64,000 nt of DNA from Cellulophaga sp. Hel_I_12 (GCF_000799565.1 NZ_JUHB01000001.1:2545501-2609500), one strand, 5' to 3'; shown: positions 8,181 to 18,051, counted from the stretch's first letter. Notes: generated by a model not told the origin, from the sequence alone. Numbers and translations are program-made.

Positions 8181-9218
8181 CTAATGAACTATTTCCTCAA
8201 TTTTAGCAATTATTGAAGCGGGACGAATCGTTTCCATTACTTTTTCATAGCCTTCAGGAAATGTATTTCCATAAATAGAGGTAGGAATTAGAGGGTATGG
8301 ATTTCTATCGGCAAGAAGTGCATTTTCCTTGGGCTGTCTAAACGGATAAAACCCGGCGTACGGATGGGTAACCCCCCATAAAGTGACAACAGGAATTCCG
8401 TAGTTCGCTGCTAAATGTGCGTTACCACTGTCCATAGCGAGCATAAGGTCAAGTTGAGAGATGATACTCAGTTCTTCTTGAAATGAAAATTTACCGGCTA
8501 CATTTAGGGTATTTTTATACCTATGCTGCCAAAGTTCTAAGGCTTCTTTTTCTTTGGGGCCACCTCCAAATAACACTATTTGATAGTGCTCTGACTTTGC
8601 TAAGTTTTCAACGACTTGCTCCATGAGCTGCAACGGATACATTTTTCCTGAAAAAGCCGCAAAGGGTGCAATTCCAATTCGTTTTTTGGTATCTGAGCCT
8701 AGAAAATCTTGCGTATTTTTTGAAAGTGATTCTTTGGTCAATAAACCTGTTTCTTCCAATAGTACTTTAAATCCAAGGGAAGAAAAAACATCGGAGTATC
8801 GTTGGTGCGTAGTTTTTAAAGGACTAAATTTTTTGTTTTTTACCGCTGTTAAGGCTTTTTTCTCGCTGCGGCCTTTATCTATTTGAGCCACAGGAATGCC
8901 AGCAGCAGTAAAAAATAGCTTCAAGATGTTACTTCGCAATACATTGTGTACATCAGCAACAGCATCGATTTTTAAGGCTTTTAATTCTTTATAAAGTTGG
9001 TAAAGCCCAAAGATACCCTTGTGCTTTCCCTTTACATCAGCCTCAAATATCTGAACATTGGGCAACTGTGAAAATAGCGGCTTAAAAAAAGCTCTGGTCA
9101 ATACCGTAATTTTTAGGTCTGGATGTTGTTTTTGCAATGCCAATAACACAGGAACGGTCATGGCGACATCGCCCATGGCAGACATTCTGATGACCAATAG
9201 GTGTTTCTGTGAAACCAT
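8181..9218 (-). CDS. glycosyltransferase family 9 (ADP-heptose:LPS heptosyltransferase-like)
   Basis: A 345-residue GT-B fold protein. The N-terminus MSAMGDVAMTVPVL is the GT9 signature (R.saiGDvvlt.P), and the C-terminal nucleotide-sugar site is recognisable (DSGNAHLAANYGIPVVTLWG). GT9 enzymes add heptose or related sugars to the lipopolysaccharide core on the inner face of the inner membrane. The gene follows the DUF4254 gene by 12 bp, an association common in Bacteroidota, so both probably serve core assembly. The exact donor cannot be told. Confidence 0.88.
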   Translation of the reverse strand: MVSQKHLLVIRMSAMGDVAMTVPVLLALQKQHPDLKITVLTRAFFKPLFSQLPNVQIFEADVKGKHKGIFGLYQLYKELKALKIDAVADVHNVLRSNILKLFFTAAGIPVAQIDKGRSEKKALTAVKNKKFSPLKTTHQRYSDVFSSLGFKVLLEETGLLTKESLSKNTQDFLGSDTKKRIGIAPFAAFSGKMYPLQLMEQVVENLAKSEHYQIVLFGGGPKEKEALELWQHRYKNTLNVAGKFSFQEELSIISQLDLMLAMDSGNAHLAANYGIPVVTLWGVTHPYAGFYPFRQPKENALLADRNPYPLIPTSIYGNTFPEGYEKVMETIRPASIIAKIEEIVH

Positions 9219-9230
9219 AAATAATTAGGT

Positions 9231-9833
9231 TTATTTTTTTCCTCGCAAAACAGGATTCAGTTCCTCGTCATTGTACATTTTCATCTGTTTATACACTTTC
9301 ATGTACTTGTTGCCTTGCTCAATATCGGTTAATAATTGATCAATAGCGGTAGACAAATCTTTTTTCTGTTCTAAAAGTATCGCTAATTTAAGCTTGCATT
9401 TATGTAAATGCTCGGCGCTGGCATCGGTACGCGATGCTTCTTCTTCCATGTGATAAATTTTTAAGGACAAGATAGACAAACGGTCTATCGCCCAAGCGGG
9501 ACTTTCTGTATTGATCGTCGCCCCTTCTTTAACCGATACTGATTGGTATTTATTTAAAAAATAACTATCAATATACTCTACTAAATCTGTTCTGTCTTGG
9601 TTGCTGGCATCAATTTTACGCTTTAAAACCAAGGCATCGGAAGGATCTATATTGGGGTCTCGAATAATATCTTCATAATGCCATTGTACCGTATCGATCC
9701 AGTTTTTACGGTACAAAAGGTGTGCAATATCATCTTTTGGGTACGGATTGTCAAAAGATTGGTACACGTCATCTTTAATGTGGTAGGTGGCTATACTTTT
9801 CTCAAAAATGGTAAATGCAAATTCACTAAACAT
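9231..9833 (-). CDS. DUF4254 family protein
   Basis: A 200-residue helical, soluble protein, recognised as the DUF4254 family found next to GT9 heptosyltransferase genes in Bacteroidota. Visible features are HLLYRKNWIDTVQWHYED near residues 38-55 and a charged, helical C-terminal half. It has no signal peptide and no obvious catalytic motif. It heads the two-gene operon with the GT9 gene; a TATCTTTG element lies 18 bp upstream. Function unknown; a role in LPS core synthesis is inferred only from the neighbour. Confidence 0.72.
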   Translation of the reverse strand: MFSEFAFTIFEKSIATYHIKDDVYQSFDNPYPKDDIAHLLYRKNWIDTVQWHYEDIIRDPNIDPSDALVLKRKIDASNQDRTDLVEYIDSYFLNKYQSVSVKEGATINTESPAWAIDRLSILSLKIYHMEEEASRTDASAEHLHKCKLKLAILLEQKKDLSTAIDQLLTDIEQGNKYMKVYKQMKMYNDEELNPVLRGKK

Positions 9834-9850
9834 AATATAAAGCTTTGCTA

Positions 9851-9858
9851 CAAAGATA
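9851..9858 (-). promoter_or_regulatory. -7 element for the DUF4254-GT9 operon
   Basis: On the - strand this reads TATCTTTG (TAnnTTTG consensus), giving a 5' leader of only about 10-12 nt before the ATG at 9833. No exact TTG at -33. Confidence 0.45.
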
Positions 9859-10034
9859 CTTTTATTCGTGAAACTTTCTTTTGAATAGTTGTGTAGAGAT
9901 ACGCTCCAGAAAACAATAGTTCAAAGAAGCTCAATTTTTTGTCAGATTTGAAGAACATGGGCCTAAGGGTTGATGTGTACATCAATTAATTAAAATCAAT
10001 GGCTTTACATTCTGATTCTAGGCCTTGGGGTACA

Positions 10035-10967
10035 TTACTTAAATCTGGTAATTAAGACTACGAAAGGAATTAAAATGATAAATAGTAGAACGCCTTCTTT
10101 GAGTTTGGAGCGTTTTATATTTTCAATATAATTGGTTAAAAAAACCGACACTGGAAAAAATGTCAGCAAAATAGGCGTTACGTCATTGAATGATTCGAGT
10201 AGGGTTATGACTAAACCTATAAAAAAGAAGAGCGCAATTAAGCGCATCGTATTAATGCGGCCTTTCCCTGATTTAGAAAGTTTTAAAAAGGTCAAAACAA
10301 AAAGCAGTAAGGATGCAACGATATAGATGATCAACTTAATACTACTTTGCCATTGATAGATAAAATCGTCAGCAATATTCACTGAAAACGTATAATGGTT
10401 TTCAATAAAATTAGGCTTATTAAAGAGGGTTAATACGCCCAAGCTGATCATGCCTACTACAAAAAAACCAATAAAAGGAATCACCCAATTGCGAATTTTT
10501 TTGGGTTGGTATAAGTATATGGTGATAAAAACTAACAGTAAGTATAAGATAGCCCAATCATAAAATAAGCTAGAAACCACCACCCAAATACTGGCGTCGA
10601 AAATTTTAAGTTTAATGTTTTTTAAAGATTTTATACTCAATAATTTTCTAGTGGCCAGCAATAAAAAAAAGGTACAAGGAATACTGTTGTTATCTAATAA
10701 TACTTCTGGAAAAAGCACCATGAGTAAGGAGAAAAACAAAATGGCATAGGAGTTTGTTTCCGTGATTTTGTTGCGCTTTACGATAAAATTAATCACAAAA
10801 ACCATACTACAAAGTAGCACTAAAACCATACTTTGTGAAGGTAGATTTTCTGAAGAATAAGGTTTTGAAAACAACATAAAAATCGTCGTCCAATAGAATA
10901 GAAACAAAAAAGCACCTATAATAATGAAGTTAAATGGTTTTGTTTTTCCAAAAATGCTTGAAATCAT
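10035..10967 (-). CDS. polytopic membrane protein, DUF6427-like
   Basis: A 310-residue protein with about 9 hydrophobic segments, a short basic N-terminus (FGKTKPF) and no recognised catalytic motif. Size, topology and placement divergent from a DUF6341-like gene next to purD match the flavobacterial DUF6427 family. It sits in the inner membrane. The function is unknown; the fixed association with the small membrane protein across the divergent promoter region suggests a shared task. Confidence 0.65.
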   Translation of the reverse strand: MISSIFGKTKPFNFIIIGAFLFLFYWTTIFMLFSKPYSSENLPSQSMVLVLLCSMVFVINFIVKRNKITETNSYAILFFSLLMVLFPEVLLDNNSIPCTFFLLLATRKLLSIKSLKNIKLKIFDASIWVVVSSLFYDWAILYLLLVFITIYLYQPKKIRNWVIPFIGFFVVGMISLGVLTLFNKPNFIENHYTFSVNIADDFIYQWQSSIKLIIYIVASLLLFVLTFLKLSKSGKGRINTMRLIALFFFIGLVITLLESFNDVTPILLTFFPVSVFLTNYIENIKRSKLKEGVLLFIILIPFVVLITRFK

Positions 10968-10987
10968 CTTGGGTTTTTATATTTTTG
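10958..10987 (+). promoter_or_regulatory. promoter of the DUF6341-like gene
   Basis: TTG at 10958-10960, exactly 19 bp, then TATTTTTG at 10980-10987: a full match to the Bacteroidota promoter. It predicts a leader of about 13 nt before the ATG at 11007. It overlaps the 5' end of the divergent DUF6427-like gene. Confidence 0.7.
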
Positions 10988-11006
10988 TAGGGTAAATATA
11001 ATTAAG

Positions 11007-11249
11007 ATGGAATCATTTTTTAGAGCGATTGAAGATTTATTTGTAAATATCTTGTTTGCACCCTTTGATATGTTGCGTATGATGGAGAGCTGGTGGGTTG
11101 CAAATACCTTAAACTGGATTTTTGTGATTGTAGGCTCTGTAGCCTTTGTGTATTGGATGTTGCAACTTAAAAAATACAACAACGAGACCGAGAAAGCCTC
11201 TAGAGTTAGTGCACATTCTTTTATAGGGAATGATGCTAATAATGGGTAA
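11007..11249 (+). CDS. small membrane protein, DUF6341-like
   Basis: An 80-residue protein with an amphipathic N-terminal part (IEDLFVNILFAPFDMLR), one transmembrane helix at about residues 28-50 (WWVANTLNWIFVIVGSVAFVYWML) and a polar C-terminal tail. It fits the flavobacterial DUF6341 family. A perfect promoter precedes it and a strong terminator follows it, so it is a single-gene transcript. The frame on the opposite strand (10964-11182) is its shadow. Function unknown. Confidence 0.78.
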   Translation: MESFFRAIEDLFVNILFAPFDMLRMMESWWVANTLNWIFVIVGSVAFVYWMLQLKKYNNETEKASRVSAHSFIGNDANNG

Positions 11250-11266
11250 TTTCAATTAGAAGTCAT

Positions 11267-11315
11267 AAATGCAATCAGCTATCTATTTAGACATAGCTGA
11301 TTGTATTTTATTTTT
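11267..11315 (+). terminator. intrinsic terminator after the DUF6341-like gene
   Basis: CAATCAGCTAT (11272-11282) pairs perfectly with ATAGCTGATTG (11293-11303) around a 10-nt loop. The stem can extend outwards by several A-T/G-T pairs, and a T-rich tract follows. The A-rich left flank means it may also serve the convergent purD gene. Confidence 0.75.
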
Positions 11316-11397
11316 TAGATTACAAGTTAGTATCTATATCGAATTTCTATAGTATAGCGCAGTCGATGTCAGGTAGCTGAACGGATTTAAAATTTGG

Positions 11398-11417
11398 TAG
11401 CTGAGCGGCGTCGAAGC
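11398..11417. repeat. dispersed gene-end repeat, copy B (inverted)
   Basis: On the - strand this reads CTTCGACGCCGCTCAG, matching 14 of 16 bases of the copy at 56184-56203. It abuts the purD stop codon. A decayed neighbouring copy (GTAGCTGAACGG) lies at about 11373-11384. Confidence 0.4.
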
Positions 11418-12688
11418 TACAAATCAAAACCTAGGTCTTTACGGTAATACATATGATCAAAATGCAGTTTTGCAATATTGTCATACGACTTTTTTAAGGC
11501 TTCTTTGTGATCAGCGCCAAATGCCGTTACCGCCAATACTCTTCCTCCAGAAGTCACTATTTTACCATCGCTTAGTGTAGTACCGGCGTGAAACACCAAG
11601 GCATCTTTCACCTCTGAGAAACCAGTAATTTCTTTTCCCTTGCCGTAGGCCTCAGGATAACCGCCAGAAACTGCCATAACCGTCGTCGCTGTCCGTTCAT
11701 CTAAGGCTAAATCTATAGTATCTAAAGTTCCATTGGCAACAGCCAAAAACACGTCTACTAAATCATTTTTAATTCTAGGGATCACCACTTCGGTTTCAGG
11801 GTCTCCCAAACGAACATTGTATTCAATTACTTTAGGTTGGTTGTCCACTTTAATCAAACCGATAAAAATAAATCCCTTGTAGGGTAAATTATCTTTTTTA
11901 AGCCCTTCTACGGTAGGTTTAACTACCTGGTCGTGTATTTTATTCATGAACTCGTCATCAGCAAAAGGAACCGGGGAAATAGCGCCCATTCCGCCTGTAT
12001 TGAGTCCGGTATCACCTTCACCAATGCGTTTATAGTCTTTAGCCGTTGGGAGTACCTTGTAATTTTTTCCGTCCGTGAGCACAAAAACACTTAATTCAAT
12101 ACCGTCTAAAAACTCCTCAATGACCACCGTTGTGCTTGCGGTACCAAATTTAGCATCGACCAACATGCTTTTTAATTCGTTTTTAGCTTCTTGTAAATCG
12201 GTCAGAATTACCACACCTTTTCCGGCAGCTAAGCCGTCTGCTTTTAAAACATAGGGAGGCTTTAAGCCTTCTAAAAATAGACAACCTTTTTCTAAGCTTT
12301 CCGCGGTAAAACTTTCGTAAGCAGCTGTTGGTATTTTATGACGCATCATAAATTCTTTCGCAAAATCTTTACTTCCTTCAAGGGTAGCCGCCGCTTTTTG
12401 TGGGCCGATAACGGGGATAGCCTTTAACTCAGCATCGTTCAAAAAGAAATCGTGAATACCATGTACCAATGGATCTTCTGGACCTACAATGACCATCTGT
12501 ATGTTATGGGTGCCTACTGCCTTCTTAATGGCTGCAAAATCAGTTACTCCAATTTCTAAGTTTGTGGCAATAGCCGCAGTTCCTGCGTTACCAGGTGCTA
12601 CAAATAATTGAGATAGTTTTTTACTTTGCTTTAATTTCCAAGCAAGGGTATGTTCGCGGCCGCCGGCTCCAAGAATAAGAATGTTCAT
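11417..12688 (-). CDS. purD: phosphoribosylamine-glycine ligase
   Basis: A 423-residue ATP-grasp enzyme that joins glycine to phosphoribosylamine, the second step of purine synthesis. The N-terminus MNILILGAGGREHTLAWKL is diagnostic (GGREH motif). The ATP-grasp core (LKADGLAAGKGV, then GGMGAISPVP) and C-terminal domain are complete. A TTG at 12709 would add seven residues, but the ATG at 12688 directly precedes the conserved strand and is preferred. It is a single-gene unit with a TATTTTTG element just upstream on the - strand. Confidence 0.97.
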   Translation of the reverse strand: MNILILGAGGREHTLAWKLKQSKKLSQLFVAPGNAGTAAIATNLEIGVTDFAAIKKAVGTHNIQMVIVGPEDPLVHGIHDFFLNDAELKAIPVIGPQKAAATLEGSKDFAKEFMMRHKIPTAAYESFTAESLEKGCLFLEGLKPPYVLKADGLAAGKGVVILTDLQEAKNELKSMLVDAKFGTASTTVVIEEFLDGIELSVFVLTDGKNYKVLPTAKDYKRIGEGDTGLNTGGMGAISPVPFADDEFMNKIHDQVVKPTVEGLKKDNLPYKGFIFIGLIKVDNQPKVIEYNVRLGDPETEVVIPRIKNDLVDVFLAVANGTLDTIDLALDERTATTVMAVSGGYPEAYGKGKEITGFSEVKDALVFHAGTTLSDGKIVTSGGRVLAVTAFGADHKEALKKSYDNIAKLHFDHMYYRKDLGFDL

Positions 12689-13017
12689 ACGAAAAGAAGA
12701 TTTCCGCAAAAATACCTATTGAAGTTGAATAATGCCAGATATTATTCATCATAATTGGCCTGCCACAGCATCAAGACCGCGCTGCTTTTAGAATCAGGGG
12801 ACAAGACCTTAAATTCTAAATGCGAACCATTAAATTGCTGAGATAACTATGTGTATTAATCTTTTAACAGCTGTAGTAGCTTCGAGGGCAATTAGCACTA
12901 GCCCCTTAAGTAATCAATGACAAAAAGATTTCATAACGAAGAGCCTAGACCTATTTATCTTGAATCTTGATTTCTGAATCTTAAGGAATACAATACCAGG
13001 ATCAATTGATTCGGAAT
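12689..13017. other. intergenic region between the polysaccharide locus and purD
   Basis: About 330 bp without a convincing frame. Only the purD -7 element (12707-12714) and short imperfect repeats of the type ATCTTGA/ATCTTA near 12957-12985 are visible. Confidence 0.5.
12707..12714 (-). promoter_or_regulatory. -7 element of purD
   Basis: Reads TATTTTTG on the - strand, 18 bp before the purD ATG. No exact -33 TTG. Confidence 0.4.
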
Positions 13018-14001
13018 CTACTTGCCGTTTCCAGAGAAATCTCTATGTTCTTTTTTTTGAAGTTCTTCAGGCGATAAGGATTTAAAATAATCATAGACTA
13101 TTTTAAGGCCCTCTGAACGATGCACTTTTGGCTCCCAACCCAAAATTTCTTTAGCTCGGGTAATATCTGGTTGTCGTTGCAGAGGATCGTCTTGCGGAAG
13201 GGGTTTAAAGATGATTTTTTGAGTGGTTCCTGTCAGTTTAATAATCTCTTGTGCAAATTCTAAAATAGTTGTTTCATGCGGATTACCAATATTGATGGGA
13301 TCCGTATAATCACTCATTAACAAGCGATAAATACCTTCTACCTGATCATCGATATAGCAAAATGATCTAGTTTGCGAGCCATCCCCAAAAACGGTTAAAT
13401 CTTCTCCTCGTAAGGCTTGTCCCATAAAGGCAGGTACTACGCGACCATCATTTAAGCGCATTCGTGAACCATAGGTATTGAAAATGCGCACAATACGCGT
13501 ATCAACGCCATGATACCGGTGGTACGCCATGGTGAGCGACTCCATAAAGCGTTTCGCTTCGTCATATACGCCACGTGGGCCTATAGAGCTGACATTGCCG
13601 TAATACTCCTCGTTTTGTGGATGCACTAGAGGGTCCCCATAAATTTCAGAAGTAGAGGCTACTAAAATTCTAGCGTTTTTTTGTTTGGCTAAGCCTAGTA
13701 AATTTAAGGTGCCAACAGAACTCACTTTAAGCGTCTGAATAGGTATTTTTAAATAATCAATAGGGCTGGCGGGCGAGGCAAAATGTAAAATATAGTCTAA
13801 CTCCCCACTAACATGTACAAAGTTACAGACATCATGGTGGTGAAACTCGAACTGCTTTAAAGGAAAAAGGTGTTCGATATTTTTTAGATCCCCTGTAATG
13901 AGGTTATCCATGCCAATCACATGGAACCCTTCTTTTATAAAGCGATCACATAAATGAGAACCTAAAAAACCTGCAGCGCCTGTGATGAGTATTTTTTTCA
14001 T
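13018..14001 (-). CDS. UDP-glucuronate decarboxylase-like NAD-dependent epimerase/dehydratase (UXS type)
   Basis: A 327-residue extended short-chain dehydrogenase. The NAD motif GAAGFLGSH is at residues 8-16, TSEIYGDP carries the catalytic Ser/Thr and Glu119, and Tyr146-x3-Lys150 sits in [11 protein letters not shown]. The GPRxxYDExKR context is typical of UDP-xylose synthase (UXS), which oxidises and decarboxylates UDP-glucuronate to UDP-xylose. It is the last gene of the polysaccharide locus, 52 bp after the WecA-type gene. The UDP-glucose dehydrogenase needed to make its substrate is not in the window. A different UDP-uronate substrate is possible. Confidence 0.85.
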   Translation of the reverse strand: MKKILITGAAGFLGSHLCDRFIKEGFHVIGMDNLITGDLKNIEHLFPLKQFEFHHHDVCNFVHVSGELDYILHFASPASPIDYLKIPIQTLKVSSVGTLNLLGLAKQKNARILVASTSEIYGDPLVHPQNEEYYGNVSSIGPRGVYDEAKRFMESLTMAYHRYHGVDTRIVRIFNTYGSRMRLNDGRVVPAFMGQALRGEDLTVFGDGSQTRSFCYIDDQVEGIYRLLMSDYTDPINIGNPHETTILEFAQEIIKLTGTTQKIIFKPLPQDDPLQRQPDITRAKEILGWEPKVHRSEGLKIVYDYFKSLSPEELQKKEHRDFSGNGK

Positions 14002-14053
14002 AAGTAAAGTGGTTTACTTAGCTTCTAGAATTAAATTGAAAGTCATAAAAACA

Positions 14054-15214
14054 TCATTTCTGTTCGTTTTTTCGATTTTTTTTCTTTTTTGGACTTTCAA
14101 TTTTAGTTTTAAGATGATCTACCTTTCTTTTTATTTTTATTTTTTGCTTTAGCGTAGAAAAATTATAGTTGTATCTAAAAAAAACATAGCCAAGAATAAT
14201 AACAACTGTCACTAACATGATCACCATTCCAATGTTTTTTGCAGTACTGCCTAAAACAATAAAAAGCATGACAAAGATTAAATTAAAGCATCCAATAATA
14301 AAACTTGCCTGTTTATGAGATAACCCCCAATAATCAATTAAAACATGGTGTGTATGATTTCTATCAGGAGAAAATGGGCCTTTTTTTTGGGATAAGCGTA
14401 TCGCAAACACTCTTGCCGTATCAAATAAAGGAACAATTAGGATACTTATGGCAATAAGAGGAGCATTTTCTAATAAAAAAGGGAGTTCCGTATAATCTTG
14501 AGGTTTAAGCGCCAGAAATTTTAGGGTTAAAACGCTTATGATAAACCCGACAATTAATGAACCCGTATCTCCCATAAAAATTTTTCTGTCAGTAGATACA
14601 TTATATCCTAAAAACGCCATAAGACTGGCATTTAAAGTCAGCCCTATTAATGCATAATAATGCTCTCCTGATAAATAAAAAATTGTGGTATATATCATTA
14701 AGATTACAATTCCGACAATGGAGGCTAATCCGTCGATACCATCGATTAAATTATAAGAATTAATAATAGTAATCATCATAAAACCCGCGATACCCAAATA
14801 CAAAAAGTACGGAATTTCATGAATATTTAAAAATCCATTTAAGGAATGAATGATAAAACCTTCATTTGATAAGATAAATGAGACGGCTATAGCTTGAGCG
14901 ATTAATTTTGATAGTGGGGAAAGCACTACTAAATCGTCTTTTAAGCCTACTATAAACAAAATGGTTAGTCCAGGAATAATGTAGATGCCTTCTTGAAAAC
15001 TACTCCAATCTTTTATGAAAAATAAGGCAAAAATTAGGGTGTAAAAAAATGAAACTCCTCCCAAGGTAGGGGTCTTTCCTACGTGAGAACTTCGATGATT
15101 GGGGTCGTCCATTAACCTTTTATACCCAACTACTTTTATAATCTTTGGTATAGTTAAATAGGTTAATAGAAAAGCACCAATATATATTAATATGGCGGTT
15201 TCTAAGAAGTGCAA
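14054..15214 (-). CDS. WecA/MraY-family undecaprenyl-phosphate glycosyl-1-phosphate transferase
   Basis: A 386-residue polytopic enzyme with about 10-11 membrane helices. Family motifs are present: DDPNHRSSH with TPTLGG near the N-terminus, NLIDGIDGLA in the middle (Mg2+ site), GDTGSL, and the histidine motif RNHTHH before the last third. It transfers a HexNAc-1-phosphate (or related sugar) to undecaprenyl phosphate, starting each O-unit on the cytoplasmic face. Its C-terminal tail is strongly basic (KKKKNRK). Its presence in the locus indicates a local initiating enzyme; the sugar is not known. Confidence 0.88.
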   Translation of the reverse strand: MHFLETAILIYIGAFLLTYLTIPKIIKVVGYKRLMDDPNHRSSHVGKTPTLGGVSFFYTLIFALFFIKDWSSFQEGIYIIPGLTILFIVGLKDDLVVLSPLSKLIAQAIAVSFILSNEGFIIHSLNGFLNIHEIPYFLYLGIAGFMMITIINSYNLIDGIDGLASIVGIVILMIYTTIFYLSGEHYYALIGLTLNASLMAFLGYNVSTDRKIFMGDTGSLIVGFIISVLTLKFLALKPQDYTELPFLLENAPLIAISILIVPLFDTARVFAIRLSQKKGPFSPDRNHTHHVLIDYWGLSHKQASFIIGCFNLIFVMLFIVLGSTAKNIGMVIMLVTVVIILGYVFFRYNYNFSTLKQKIKIKRKVDHLKTKIESPKKKKNRKNEQK

Positions 15215-15271
15215 TTTAATGTATTAAAAATTTGAAAGTAAAAGTAGCTATTCTTTTTTTAAAACTGGTGT

Positions 15272-16465
15272 TTATTGCTTGACAAACTCGAGCATCTTTT
15301 TACTTAATTTTATACGATCAAAATCTGTTATCAAGCGATTAAAATTATCACTTGTTATTTTTAATTTTTTTGAAAGTTTAATCTTTTCGAGAAAATCTTT
15401 TTTATTTTCTGGCTCAAAAGTTAGGCCTACTTGGTATTCATCAACTAATTTTTTTGCTTCACCTTCAACACCTAAAAGTATAGGTTTATGCATCCCACAA
15501 AGTTCAAATATTTTTGATGGTAATACACTTTTAAAAGTATCTGATTTCTTTAAGTTTACCAAACCGATATCTATAATTGATATATACTTAGCTACCTCTT
15601 CTTTTGTCACGGAAGCTAACATGGTGATATTATCTAATTTTAAGTTTTCTTTTTGGGTTAATAACTCTTGTTTTTTGGCACCTTCTCCTAAAAATAGAAA
15701 ATGAATATCTTTATCTGAAATGTCTTTAGCACATTCTAAAATAAAATCTAAACCATGGGCCATCCCATGCGTACCTATATAACCAATTATAAATTTTTCA
15801 TGTAAACCTAAGTCTTGAATTAAATGTACATCTTTTTGTATAGGTTGAAAAAGGGATGTATTTACGCCGTTTTTAATAATGGATATTTTGGAAGAATCAA
15901 TGTTATTTTTCTTAATTAGAACCTCTTTGAATGAGTCCGTAACTACTATAATTTTATTAGCACTTTTATACATTCGATTTTCGAGTAATTCAAAAAAGCG
16001 TATGGCAGGGTTTGTTTTCATGGCACCTACAGCTTTAATAGACTCTGGCCATAAGTCACGAACTTCCATTATCCATTTTTTTCTTTTCCAAAACGAAAGC
16101 CATCTCCCTGAAATTGCCGTAAAAAATTGTGGAGAGGTCGCAATTATTACATCTGTTTTAACGAATAATCCAGCAATAAAAGAACTAATCATAAAACTTA
16201 GGTAATCTAGAATACGTTTTAAGAAGCCTTCATTCGCAGTGATGTACGTCCAAACTCTGATCACTTTTATTCCATCAATAATTTCTTTTTGAAAAATTTT
16301 GTTCTTATAACCATCAAAAACTTTGCCCTTCGGGAAATTAGGTACACAAGTAATAACAGTCACCTCAACACCTTGTTTTACCCACTCTCTGCAATGTTCA
16401 TAAGTTCTTGTTGCGGGTGCATTAACTTCTGGCGGGAAATTATCAGTTAAAAATAGTAGTTTCAT
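15272..16465 (-). CDS. WbuB-like glycosyltransferase family 4
   Basis: A 397-residue GT-B transferase. The N-terminus MKLLFLTDNFPPEVNAPATRTYEH, the central VRDLWPES segment and the C-terminal donor-site FELCGMHKPIL are typical of WbuB-like enzymes, which in enteric O-antigen loci transfer an N-acetylfucosamine. It is 2 bp from the heparinase-like gene and clearly co-transcribed. It probably adds the second sugar of the repeat unit; the donor is uncertain. Confidence 0.8.
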   Translation of the reverse strand: MKLLFLTDNFPPEVNAPATRTYEHCREWVKQGVEVTVITCVPNFPKGKVFDGYKNKIFQKEIIDGIKVIRVWTYITANEGFLKRILDYLSFMISSFIAGLFVKTDVIIATSPQFFTAISGRWLSFWKRKKWIMEVRDLWPESIKAVGAMKTNPAIRFFELLENRMYKSANKIIVVTDSFKEVLIKKNNIDSSKISIIKNGVNTSLFQPIQKDVHLIQDLGLHEKFIIGYIGTHGMAHGLDFILECAKDISDKDIHFLFLGEGAKKQELLTQKENLKLDNITMLASVTKEEVAKYISIIDIGLVNLKKSDTFKSVLPSKIFELCGMHKPILLGVEGEAKKLVDEYQVGLTFEPENKKDFLEKIKLSKKLKITSDNFNRLITDFDRIKLSKKMLEFVKQ

Positions 16466-16467
16466 TT

Positions 16468-18051
16468 TTACTCCTTTAGAAAAATTTTTGTAATAAGCTC
16501 TTGATCAAAATATACCTCTAATTTTTCTGCCTTATCAGTTTTATTAAAGCCCTTACAATAGTCATATTTAGTTTTTATAATTTTTATAATTTCACTTTCA
16601 AATTGTATTACAATACTATGATTAATCAAAACGCTATTGTTTTCAATAACCTCTATGGAAACAATATCTGGGTGAAAATGAAAATAAGCTACTTGGTTAT
16701 TATCTATTTTTTTAGAAAAAATATCTGTTATTTCTATAGTATTTAAATTTCCAATGAAATTTCGAGTATGTAATATCCCTAATTTTTTATATCCATTATG
16801 GGTAGCAGACACTACGTTGTCTTTTTCTGTTAATGTGGTAATTTTAGCTCTATGTGCTACTCTAAAGCCATCCCAAACTTTGCTTTGTTCTTGATGATTA
16901 ATTTTTACTGTATTATGATATGCTGTTTGACGTTCTCGTAAACGCTTTTCATTTTTTTCATAAGTAGAAATTCCAGGATCAACAATTATAGGTTGTTGTT
17001 TTACGTACAGCTCAAAGCTCAAGGTATCTGAATGCGCGTGACCGGGCTGATAATCAGGGCCAATATTACCTACATCCATAAAAAGTTCGTATGAATCTGT
17101 TTTAAACTTTCTATACCCTGAGTCTGACAATTTCGTTTCAGTCCATTTTAGGTCTAATTTTTTTGCATATTCAAATAATTGATCTGATTTAGGAGCTATA
17201 TCGTAGGTACTATCATTAACCATTGGTATATTCCCGTTTTTATAGGTAACCATTTGGAGCCAAGAAAGCATACTTTCAGCTTTCTCTTCTAAAAAAACTA
17301 ATAGTTCATTAGAGAGCCATTGATTATTTTTTAAGAGATTAAGACTGTCTAAAAGTCTGTATAAAAGTATTTGATGGTACATGGGTGACAGTTCAAAATG
17401 TCCCCCATCCTCTAAAATCTGCTCTTTTAGTTCTGTAAATAAAATTTTTTGTGCTTTATGATAGAGCTTTTCATCCTTAAAATAATAGGATCCAAATAAT
17501 AGGGAAAATCCATTTTCTAATAAATGATTTCCTAACAAGTGATATTCTAAATTATCAAATAGTCTATAATAATCATTATACAATGCTTGATCAATTCTCG
17601 TTTCTGATATTTTGTTTATGGATAAAAATTTGATCCAGTTAATACCTCTTAAAGATATTGGATAAGGCTCTAGACCATCTTTTAGCGTATCATTTTCAAT
17701 GTAGTCGTTAATTAATTTTAAACCTTGATCTACACTTAAGGTTTTTTGATTTAAAAAATCAAAATAATTGAGATTATAGGTCCAAAGTTTTCCATAGTCA
17801 GCATAGTTCCAGTCTATAAGGCCATGAAAATTATGTTCAAGGTTGAGAAATGAAAAACGATCAACTAAAAAACTATTTTCATTTAAAAATACAGGACCCC
17901 AATTTAAAGGTAGGGGACTATGCTTTAAAGAATTATGATATTTTTTTTTAAATAATTTATTTCGAATCTTATAGTACAGTTGAAAGCGAATTTGCTTAAT
18001 TTTTAGATGTTTTACGGTGTTTAATAGTAAGTTTAGTCTATAGCTATCCAT
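16468..18051 (-). CDS. heparinase II/III-like protein without signal peptide
   Basis: A 527-residue protein. The N-terminal half is helical and toroid-like (WTYNLNYFDFL, GLEPYPISLRGINW), and the C-terminal half has heparinase II/III motifs (PGHAHSDTLSFEL, then YHNTVKINHQEQSKVWDGF). These are the motifs of lyases that cut uronic-acid polysaccharides. No signal peptide is visible, so it would act in the cytoplasm, unlike degradative lyases. It starts inside the last 19 bases of the two-domain oxidoreductase gene and precedes the WbuB-like gene by 2 bp. The three genes often travel together in polysaccharide loci. Its role may be editing or modification of a lipid-linked oligosaccharide; this is inference. 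Confidence 0.82.
   Translation of the reverse strand: MDSYRLNLLLNTVKHLKIKQIRFQLYYKIRNKLFKKKYHNSLKHSPLPLNWGPVFLNENSFLVDRFSFLNLEHNFHGLIDWNYADYGKLWTYNLNYFDFLNQKTLSVDQGLKLINDYIENDTLKDGLEPYPISLRGINWIKFLSINKISETRIDQALYNDYYRLFDNLEYHLLGNHLLENGFSLLFGSYYFKDEKLYHKAQKILFTELKEQILEDGGHFELSPMYHQILLYRLLDSLNLLKNNQWLSNELLVFLEEKAESMLSWLQMVTYKNGNIPMVNDSTYDIAPKSDQLFEYAKKLDLKWTETKLSDSGYRKFKTDSYELFMDVGNIGPDYQPGHAHSDTLSFELYVKQQPIIVDPGISTYEKNEKRLRERQTAYHNTVKINHQEQSKVWDGFRVAHRAKITTLTEKDNVVSATHNGYKKLGILHTRNFIGNLNTIEITDIFSKKIDNNQVAYFHFHPDIVSIEVIENNSVLINHSIVIQFESEIIKIIKTKYDYCKGFNKTDKAEKLEVYFDQELITKIFLKE

Noticed and set aside
10964-11182. 72-residue frame on the - strand
   Set aside because: It is antisense to the DUF6341-like gene, which has a perfect promoter and terminator.
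12689-12709. TTG start of PurD
   Set aside because: ATG 12688 directly precedes the conserved NILILGAGG strand.
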